Part shown: positions 20,376-25,765 of the stretch, piece by piece | Position numbering within the stretch: the stretch's first letter is position 1 | How the letters are laid out: each line of letters begins with the position of its first letter | Source: a virus | Virus record (IMG/VR): IMGVR_UViG_3300047564_004667 | Coordinates: 1 to 25,765 of that record | Length of the DNA stretch: 25,765 nucleotides | Strand: one strand, 5' to 3' | Position numbers and translations under genes: made by a program | The notes under the pieces: model-generated | The model's input: only the letters and a program-made list of their open reading frames with translations | Told to the model about the DNA's origin: nothing | Database searches by the model: none

Positions 20376-21044
20376 ATGGCAATCGCACCACTTAATAAAT
20401 TTCTTACAATTGCAGTTCCAGTTGCACCTGGAGAACAAACTGTATATACAACTCCTACAGGAGTTTCTGCAGTTCTTCTTTATGCTCAAGTTGCAAATGT
20501 TGGAGTTAACACATATCCAACTGTTACAGTTACACATCGTAGAAAAAGTACTTCTTTAAGAACATCAGGAAATACTAGAAATATACGTCTTATAAAAAAT
20601 GCTGAAATTCCTCCAAATGACTTTATCATTATTGTTGATGGAAGATTAGTTTTAGAAAAATCAGCAGTAATTACAGATTCTCTTGTTATTCAAGGAACAC
20701 AATCTGGTACAATAAATATAACTAATTGTCAATATGACAATAATACAGGAATAACTACTATAACAACTTTGGTTCCTCATAATTTTTCTCCTAATGATGA
20801 AGTTACTATGAGTGGACTTGAATTTACTTGTACTGGATCAACTGGATTAACAACATCAATTTTTCCTTCTCCACAACAATCTTTCATTGTAAATTCTATC
20901 GTTGGTAATGTTGGAACCTCCAGAACTTTCGTAACAAATTCCGGAATAGTTAATGGAATTGTGCATACATATGTAAGTGGAGGAAAAGTTGCTCCATTGC
21001 AGATGGAATTTATTTGCAGTATTTTGGAAAACAGTAATACTTAA
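20376..21044 (+). CDS. Structural protein of the fibre cluster
   Basis: The 222-residue product is nearly all beta: 'TIAVPVAPGEQTVYTTPTGVSAVLLYAQVAN', then 'YPTVTVTHRR', 'DFIIIVDGRLVLEKSAVI', and a C-terminal part with 'ITTITTLVPHNFSPNDEVTMSG'. The phrase 'TTxxPHxFxxGDxVxxxG' recurs in marine phage structural proteins, where it probably forms small beta domains. I recognise it as a protein typical of the fibre region of T4-like cyanophages but know no defined function. It sits 2 nt after the large fibre gene and 2 nt before the next paralogue pair, so it is clearly part of the operon. It could be a fibre adaptor or a neck/whisker ornament. Confidence 0.58.
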   Translation: MAIAPLNKFLTIAVPVAPGEQTVYTTPTGVSAVLLYAQVANVGVNTYPTVTVTHRRKSTSLRTSGNTRNIRLIKNAEIPPNDFIIIVDGRLVLEKSAVITDSLVIQGTQSGTINITNCQYDNNTGITTITTLVPHNFSPNDEVTMSGLEFTCTGSTGLTTSIFPSPQQSFIVNSIVGNVGTSRTFVTNSGIVNGIVHTYVSGGKVAPLQMEFICSILENSNT

Positions 21045-21046
21045 TT

Positions 21047-22123
21047 ATGGCTAATTATTTTTCTAAAAAAGTAAAAACAACTCCAAATAGTGGACTTTCT
21101 ACTGATAGGCATTTATTTTTAAACTTAGAGCAAGCAGAACCAAATCTTGGGTATCCTGGAGAAAAACCTGGTGGGGTTCCTTTATCTGAAAATTACTATA
21201 AATTAGTCACTATTGATGAAGGAACTCTTAACGATAGATATTGGCTAACAGAATCTCCTGTGAATTTTTCTGCCAATGGAATCAGTATCTATGATGAAAA
21301 TATTTTAGTAGGTACTGCTGATAGTGTATCAAAAATTAATTTTAATGGGGATTTTATTAGAGTAACTGCTAGTGGTAGTATATCAACAGTTACTTTTGGT
21401 CCTCCAGAGGGAAATGAAGGAAGAGTTGTTTTTGCTGATGGTGCAGGTAGTTTTTCTTTATCTAACAAATTATTATTTAATCCTTCATCGGGAATTTTAA
21501 CTGTCGGCAATCAAATTGACGTAGGTGTTGGCGGAACTATTTTCACTATCAAAGATGGTAATGTTGGAATTAATATATCAACCCCAACCGAAAGGTTACA
21601 CGTAAATGGAAATGCTTTGATTGATGGGTTATTAGACACAAAAAGCATTAATAGTGGAATAGGAACTTTCACAACAATAAAAACCACGTATTTAATAGAT
21701 TCAAATAATAGTCCTGGAAGTCCAAATCAAGTTTTATCTTCAACTCCTAGTGGAGTTCTTTGGATTGATAAAGGAATTGGTGGAAATTGGACTGATAATG
21801 GTTCAACTAAAAATCACAATGTAACCTATACTAACAACACCGGATCTTTATTATATGTAAGTGCAACTCCAGGAATTGATAGAGATGCTAGAGGTTTAAC
21901 AGCAGTTCAAATAGCAGGATCTTATGCTATTGCTGAAGTCGATGGAATTGAGGTTGCTAGAACAAGAGACAATGGAACCGCAAATACTGAATTTTTATTT
22001 TTAAATGTTAAATTTTTTGTTCCAAATGGAAGTGAGTATGTAGTTAGAGTTTATGATACTATAGGAACTCAATGGTTATCAAATATCACTACATACGCAT
22101 GGAGTGAATTTAAATTCATATAA
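21047..22123 (+). CDS. Fibre/adhesin paralogue A
   Basis: The 358-residue product starts MANYFSKKVKTTPN. An N-terminal attachment part (1-85) is shared with the next gene. A beta shaft (90-225) follows, with 'GILTVGNQIDVGVGGTIFTI' and 'NVGINISTPTERLHVNGNALI'. A small hinge ends 'GVLWIDKG', and a 95-residue C-terminal module (about 262-358) contains 'LLYVSATPG' and 'GIEVARTRDNGTANTEFLF'. The C-terminal module resembles receptor-binding heads with a jelly-roll pattern. The start codon follows TTAATT with no Shine-Dalgarno sequence; the same context (TTAATTATG) occurs before the next gene, which supports both starts. It is probably a trimeric fibre that binds the host surface. Confidence 0.62.
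   Translation: MANYFSKKVKTTPNSGLSTDRHLFLNLEQAEPNLGYPGEKPGGVPLSENYYKLVTIDEGTLNDRYWLTESPVNFSANGISIYDENILVGTADSVSKINFNGDFIRVTASGSISTVTFGPPEGNEGRVVFADGAGSFSLSNKLLFNPSSGILTVGNQIDVGVGGTIFTIKDGNVGINISTPTERLHVNGNALIDGLLDTKSINSGIGTFTTIKTTYLIDSNNSPGSPNQVLSSTPSGVLWIDKGIGGNWTDNGSTKNHNVTYTNNTGSLLYVSATPGIDRDARGLTAVQIAGSYAIAEVDGIEVARTRDNGTANTEFLFLNVKFFVPNGSEYVVRVYDTIGTQWLSNITTYAWSEFKFI
21841..22117 (+). repeat. 277-bp 3' module, copy 1 (fibre paralogues)
   Basis: Aligns without gaps to 23501-23777 (offset 1660). By hand count there are 17 mismatches in 277 positions, about 94% identity. It encodes the shared C-terminal head module. Flanking parts of the two genes are much more divergent. Confidence 0.93.
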
Positions 22124-22130
22124 TTTAATT

Positions 22131-23780
22131 ATGACTAATTATTTTTCTAAAAAAGTAAAGACTACTCCGAATAATAAACTTTCTTCTAATAGAGATTTAT
22201 TTTTAAATCTAGAACAAGTAGAACCAAGTCTTGGTTATCCTGGGGAAACCCCCATTAAAGAATCTCAAAACTATTATAATCTTATAACAACAGATAATTC
22301 ATCTCTTTCTGAAAGATTTTGGGTTTCTAATTCTGATATTACATCAGTAAGTGGAATAAGTATTTTTAAAGATCGTGTTTTAGTTGGAACTGCTAATAGT
22401 ATTAATAAAATTAATTTTAAAGGAAATATAATAAATTCTTCTGCATCAGGAAATATTTCTACTATAACTTCTACCGTTAATGTCCCTGGTAGTTCTTTTG
22501 GAAATTTAGTTTTTATTAATAACAATGAATTTACAACTTCTTCAAAACTATCTTTTAGTCCTTCCGCAGGAATTCTTACGGTAAGTAATAAACTTTCTGT
22601 AGATTATTTATTTACTTCTACAATTGATGGAGTTAGTATTGGGGCAGATTACACCACAGAAAAATTGTATGTTAATGGTAATTCTTTAATTGAAAATAAT
22701 ACTGAGTCTGAATATTTGTTATCTGACGATGGAAATATAGAAACAATAAAAACTACCTATTTGAAAGACTCCAATGATAGTGTTGGAAATACAAATGAAA
22801 TTTTAACATCAAGTACAACTGATATAAAATTTGCTCTACGCATTTACAAATATGAAGGATATCTTGGTGTATCAACATTACCTAATTTTGATGATTCAAC
22901 CGATGATGTAAATTATGTTGATAATCTTACTCCAGTAGAAGGTCCAATTTATCTATCAGAAGTTAATGGATTTAATATAGATTCTTATATTTCTAACATT
23001 GTTTCTAATCCATTTTTTAATAATAAAACATGGTTAGTTGATGGATATTTTCTAGCACCAAAAACAGGAAGTTATACATTTTATATTGCTTCTGATGATG
23101 CAGGGTATTTATGGGTTGGAGATACTGCAATAGAAGGATATACAAGAGAAAATGCTCTTGTAAATAATGGAGGAAAACATCCTATTTTTGAAAAAAGTAA
23201 TTCTATTTTTTTAAACTCTGGAGTTTATTATCCAATTAGAGTCCTTTATGGAAATCACAATACGAGTAATCCATCCGGATTTAACCCAACTCAACTTTCA
23301 ATTTCATTTAGTGGCCCAGGAATTGGCAAAACTACAAATGGATTCGGATATTATTTCAACACGGATGAAATTCTTACATTAGAAAATTATCAAGAGCAGT
23401 TGAATGGAATTTCTTGGGGATCTCCAATAACTGATATTTCTGGAACTTGGGGAGGGGAAACTGGTGTTAGAACTGATAAAGTAAGTTTTGTTAATACTAC
23501 CGGATCTTTATTATATGTAAGTGCAACTCCAGGAATTAATAGAGATGCTGAAGGATTAACAGCAGGACAAATAGCAGGATCTTATGCTATTGCAGAAGTT
23601 GATGGAATTGAGGTTGCTAGAACAAGAGACAATGGAACCGCAAATACTGAATTTTTATTCTTAAATGTTGATTTTTTTGTACCAAATGGAAGTGAGTATG
23701 TAGTTAGAGTTTATAATACTACAGGAACTCAATGGTTATCAAGTATCACTACATATTCATGGAGTGAATTTAAATTCTAA
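22131..23780 (+). CDS. Fibre/adhesin paralogue B with PA14/GLEYA-like domain
   Basis: The 549-residue product starts MTNYFSKKVKTTPN. I chose the ATG at 22131 over one at 22104 because it aligns with paralogue A and keeps the TTAATTATG context without a gene overlap. The N-terminal attachment part and shaft resemble paralogue A. Between shaft and head lies an extra domain (about residues 235-400) with 'WLVDGYFLAPKTGSYTFYIA', 'SDDAGYLWVGDTAI' and 'SGVYYPIRVLYGN'. This is the core pattern of PA14/GLEYA sugar-binding domains. The C-terminal 95 residues nearly repeat those of paralogue A. A glycan-binding adhesin is the natural reading; calcium-binding loop residues cannot be fixed by eye. Confidence 0.68.
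   Translation: MTNYFSKKVKTTPNNKLSSNRDLFLNLEQVEPSLGYPGETPIKESQNYYNLITTDNSSLSERFWVSNSDITSVSGISIFKDRVLVGTANSINKINFKGNIINSSASGNISTITSTVNVPGSSFGNLVFINNNEFTTSSKLSFSPSAGILTVSNKLSVDYLFTSTIDGVSIGADYTTEKLYVNGNSLIENNTESEYLLSDDGNIETIKTTYLKDSNDSVGNTNEILTSSTTDIKFALRIYKYEGYLGVSTLPNFDDSTDDVNYVDNLTPVEGPIYLSEVNGFNIDSYISNIVSNPFFNNKTWLVDGYFLAPKTGSYTFYIASDDAGYLWVGDTAIEGYTRENALVNNGGKHPIFEKSNSIFLNSGVYYPIRVLYGNHNTSNPSGFNPTQLSISFSGPGIGKTTNGFGYYFNTDEILTLENYQEQLNGISWGSPITDISGTWGGETGVRTDKVSFVNTTGSLLYVSATPGINRDAEGLTAGQIAGSYAIAEVDGIEVARTRDNGTANTEFLFLNVDFFVPNGSEYVVRVYNTTGTQWLSSITTYSWSEFKF
23501..23777 (+). repeat. 277-bp 3' module, copy 2 (fibre paralogues)
   Basis: Second copy of the module at 21841-22117, gap-free, about 94% identical. 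The identity stops at the end of the coding sequence: copy 1 ends ATTCATATAA, copy 2 ATTCTAA. Confidence 0.93.
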
Positions 23781-23788
23781 TATAAAAT

Positions 23789-24007
23789 ATGAACCCATAC
23801 AAAATTAATTATAATATGCTATACGAACCACCCGTGAAGACAACTCCAGAAAATGTAAAGGAAGCAAACGAAGCATTATTTTCTTGTGCAATGACTCTTC
23901 CTGCAGCAGCAAAGCATTGTGGAATGACCCAAAAAGAAATGAAACTTACTTTTTTTGAGTATCTCAAATATCACCCACCAACATATAAAAATCCAATAAA
24001 TAATTAA
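23789..24007 (+). CDS. Small conserved-type protein with possible helix-turn-helix
   Basis: The 72-residue product reads MNPYKINYNMLYEPPVKTTPE, followed by 'ANEALFSCAMTLPAAAKHCGMTQKEMKLTFFEYL'-type sequence. The segment LPAAAKHCGMTQKEMKLTF has the spacing of a helix-turn-helix: a small helix, the Cys-Gly turn, and a recognition-type helix. I associate proteins of this form with cyanophage structural clusters but know no function. The gene starts 8 nt after the fibre stop codon and has no strong Shine-Dalgarno sequence. A DNA-binding regulator is conceivable; so is a plain three-helix protein. Confidence 0.58.
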   Translation: MNPYKINYNMLYEPPVKTTPENVKEANEALFSCAMTLPAAAKHCGMTQKEMKLTFFEYLKYHPPTYKNPINN

Positions 24008-24023
24008 TCTAACATCAAGTCAA

Positions 24024-24302
24024 ATGAAGTATAAGATTACTACATCTTATAATTGGTATAAAACTTCATATGAAACGTTCATCATTAAAACTTATTATAT
24101 AAACAATATACCTTTTACTTTTGATGAAATTCCAGACATTGCTCAAGATGATCCTGAAATAATTCAAAAAGCAAATGAACAACTTACAATGACCCCTGAA
24201 ATATTCTATCATAAATCATTTTATTTAATTGATGAAGAGGTTCATCCTTGTTTGTTTGAAGTTGAGTTAGAAAATCCAGAGGTTCTTGACGAAATTCTTT
24301 AA
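24024..24302 (+). CDS. Hypothetical acidic protein
   Basis: The 92-residue product begins MKYKITTSYNWYKTSYETF and is followed by an acidic part with 'FDEIPDIAQDDPEIIQKANEQLTM' and 'LFEVELENPEVLDEIL'. I do not recognise it. No membrane segment, no cysteine motif. It lies 16 nt after the previous gene on the same strand and precedes two further small genes, and reads as a member of a small-gene cassette between fibre genes. The alternation of aromatic residues at the start suggests a beta sheet, followed by helices. Confidence 0.5.
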   Translation: MKYKITTSYNWYKTSYETFIIKTYYINNIPFTFDEIPDIAQDDPEIIQKANEQLTMTPEIFYHKSFYLIDEEVHPCLFEVELENPEVLDEIL

Positions 24303-24325
24303 ATGCTCTATGCTTATTATTTTAT

Positions 24326-24481
24326 ATGTCATTAATTTCCCAATCAGATAGAGATCTTGCAATTGAATCAATTGATTTTTATCTATTCAATAAAAAATTT
24401 GATTTAACAGAAGAAAAAATAATGCAATTAAATGCACTTTTAAATTGGATTAAACTAGAAAAATATAAAAATGAAAATTAA
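24326..24481 (+). CDS. Small hypothetical protein, 51 aa
   Basis: The reading frame ATG 24326 to TAA 24479-24481 encodes MSLISQSDRDLAIESIDFYL, then a Lys/Glu-rich helix 'KKFDLTEEKIMQLNALLNWI' and a basic end. It looks like two amphipathic helices. It overlaps the next small gene by 11 nt. No Shine-Dalgarno sequence is evident. Its acceptance rests on the dense packing and on the overlap with a more convincing neighbour. Confidence 0.45.
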   Translation: MSLISQSDRDLAIESIDFYLFNKKFDLTEEKIMQLNALLNWIKLEKYKNEN

Positions 24482-24635
24482 TCTTTGGTGGTGTGAGTCT
24501 ATGAATCAATGGAGATGGACTCTCACAGATGATCACCGACCAATAATAAAACAAGAGTCGGGGCAAAGACCTGAACTTAGAGATGCAATGAATGATATTG
24601 CAAATACAGTTGAATATCTTATAGGAGAAAAGTAG
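24471..24635 (+). CDS. Small conserved-type protein, 54 aa, Trp-rich N-terminus
   Basis: ATG 24471 to TAG 24633-24635 encodes MKINLWWCESMNQWRWTLTD, followed by 'QESGQRPELRDAMNDIANTVEYLIGEK'. The N-terminus with four Trp and one Cys in sixteen residues, then an amphipathic helix, reads like a small beta hairpin plus helix. I have an impression of similar proteins in T4-like cyanophages, without known function. It starts inside the end of the previous small gene, so it is probably translated by coupling. Confidence 0.55.
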   Translation: MKINLWWCESMNQWRWTLTDDHRPIIKQESGQRPELRDAMNDIANTVEYLIGEK

Positions 24636-24645
24636 ATTTCATCTA

Positions 24646-24654
24646 TGATAAATA
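24646..24654 (+). promoter_or_regulatory. Late-type promoter of the right-end structural gene
   Basis: TGATAAATA ends 31 nt before the ATG at 24685, the same geometry as the other late promoters here. A second AT-rich element TATAAAATAA lies at 24671-24680. It stands in the 49-nt gap after the 54-aa gene. Confidence 0.5.
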
Positions 24655-24684
24655 ATCATTAACGGAAATCTATAAAATAATAAG

Positions 24685-25765
24685 ATGGGTCTTTCAAGAT
24701 TAGAAGCATTTTTGAAGTCTGTTCGTGGCAATTTACTTCACGTAGATCCAAATGCTCTAGATTCTACAGATAGTATAGAAAATGACGGAAGCAGTCAAAT
24801 GGTTCCGTTTAAATCATTAAACAGAGCACTCGCAGAAGCAGCAAGATTTTCATACCAGGCAGGATTAGATAACGATAGATTTGGAAGAACCACAATATTA
24901 ATTTACCCAGGACAGCACATAGTAGATAATCGTCCTGGAGCAGTAATCGAAGATGATGGAAATATTAAACTTAGAAGTGGGGTAGATTCATCAATACCCC
25001 AATGGTCTTTAGAGACAATTTATGATCTAACATTATCAAATAATGATCTCTATAAATTAAATTCAGTTCACGGAGGATTAATTCTTCCTCGTGGTGTAAG
25101 CATTGTTGCAAAAGATCTTAGAAAGACCATTATAAGACCTTTATACGTTCCAGATCCAACTAACAATAATATAGAAAGATCTGCAATTTTTAGACTTACT
25201 GGTGCATCATTTTTATATGGGTTCTCTATTCTTGATGCAGATCCAAATGGAATTGCTTATAAAGATTATACATCTTTAAGAGAAACTCCAACTTTTTCAC
25301 ATCATAAATTAACTTGTTTTGAGTATGCTGATGGAGTTAATAATGTTGTAATTAATGATGTCGTTAATAATATAACAACTTCAAGAACTGATCTTGAAAT
25401 GTATTATGAAAAGATCTCATTAGTATATGGAGATTCATCTGGTAGACCAATTGAAGATGTTGTTTATTCAACTGGTGCTGCTGTAGATATTCAACCAGTT
25501 GTAGATGAATTTAGAATCGTAGGTTCAAGAGGAAAAGATTTCCAAATATCTGAAATCAGAGCAGGAAATGGATTTACTCCTACAACAACAATTACAGTCA
25601 CAACCACAGAACCTCTTGAGGGAATTAGTGTTGATACCCCAATACAAGTATCTGGAGTCAATGTTAATGGATATGATGGTCAGTTTGTAGTTTTTAGAGT
25701 ATTAAGCACCAATCAATTACAATACAAGTCTAAGATTCTACCTGAAGTTGCTGCACCTCAAGTAT
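24685..25765 (+). CDS. Large virion structural protein, N-terminal 360 residues (3' truncated)
   Basis: The frame is open from ATG 24685 to the window end with no stop. The start MGLSRLEAFLKSVRGNLLHV, 'ALDSTDSIENDGSSQMVPFKSLNRALAEAARFSYQAGL' (parts quoted) and 'FGRTTILIYPGQHIVDNRPGAV' is a phrase I recognise from very large structural proteins of T4-like cyanophages, usually near gp25/gp6-type genes. The repeated short strands, and 'FRLTGASFLYGFSILD' with 'VNNVVINDVVNN', suggest a right-handed beta-helix. The 'PFKSLxxALxxA...' opening is also typical of phage beta-helix depolymerase or fibre proteins. It has its own late-type promoter. Tail fibre or baseplate-attached structural protein are both possible; no enzymatic residues can be named. 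Confidence 0.68.
   Translation, partial: MGLSRLEAFLKSVRGNLLHVDPNALDSTDSIENDGSSQMVPFKSLNRALAEAARFSYQAGLDNDRFGRTTILIYPGQHIVDNRPGAVIEDDGNIKLRSGVDSSIPQWSLETIYDLTLSNNDLYKLNSVHGGLILPRGVSIVAKDLRKTIIRPLYVPDPTNNNIERSAIFRLTGASFLYGFSILDADPNGIAYKDYTSLRETPTFSHHKLTCFEYADGVNNVVINDVVNNITTSRTDLEMYYEKISLVYGDSSGRPIEDVVYSTGAAVDIQPVVDEFRIVGSRGKDFQISEIRAGNGFTPTTTITVTTTEPLEGISVDTPIQVSGVNVNGYDGQFVVFRVLSTNQLQYKSKILPEVAAPQV

Noticed and set aside
22104-22130. Upstream ATG at 22104 as start of fibre paralogue B
   Set aside because: It would overlap paralogue A by 20 nt and add nine residues absent from A; the ATG at 22131 has the same TTAATTATG context as the start of A.

Overview
The window is AT-rich, densely packed phage DNA with no host genes. 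It is a stretch of the tail and baseplate region of a T4-like myovirus that infects marine cyanobacteria (Synechococcus or Prochlorococcus). The T4-like assignment rests on recognisable gp32, gp53, gp48, gp4, gp54-type, gp26, gp51-type, gp27-type and gp5 proteins. The cyanobacterial host is inferred from a CP12-type Calvin-cycle regulator, from T4-late-like promoters of the form CTCATAAATA, and from fibre proteins of a kind I associate with marine cyanomyoviruses.

Layout. Positions 1-354 hold the 3' end of gene 32 (ssDNA-binding protein). Its likely terminator lies inside the convergent gene 53. Positions 355-2938 form a leftward block: gene 53 (baseplate wedge), gene 48 (tail-tube cap) and gene 4 (head-completion nuclease). 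From 2970 almost everything runs rightward. The order is a gp54-type tube initiator, a bidirectional terminator, one leftward small membrane protein gene (3864-4106), then the hub and tail-core cluster: gp26, gp51, two large tape-measure-like proteins, gp27, CP12 and gp5. A beta-helical spike-like protein, a fibre protein, a 2OG-Fe(II) oxygenase and a run of fibre or adhesin genes follow (15579-23780). Four small conserved-type proteins lead to a large structural gene that runs off the right edge.

How the genes work together. gp26/gp51 are probably chaperones or catalysts for hub and tape-measure assembly. The tape-measure-like proteins set or fill the tail tube, and the second carries a tail-lysozyme domain. 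gp27, gp5 and the beta-helical protein make the hub and spike, gp48 and gp54 start the tube, and gp53 belongs to the wedge. The fibre genes carry adsorption specificity. CP12 is a metabolic passenger that would inhibit host GAPDH and PRK of the Calvin cycle.

Most notable observations: (1) a -1 slippery heptamer, T TTT TTC, immediately before the gp26 stop and in the right phase to fuse gp26 to gp51, just upstream of the tape-measure gene, as in the lambda G/GT arrangement; (2) the three modules of T4 gp5 (OB fold, lysozyme, beta-helix needle) appear to be spread over three genes; (3) a pair of fibre paralogues share a 277-bp 3' module (about 94% identical), one of them with an inserted PA14/GLEYA-like lectin domain; (4) cp12 sits between the two hub genes behind its own late-type promoter; (5) several in-frame tandem repeats lie in structural genes; (6) late promoters stand at a nearly constant distance from start codons, one of them overlapping the start codon of a divergent gene. 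All homology calls are from pattern recognition; no search was run.
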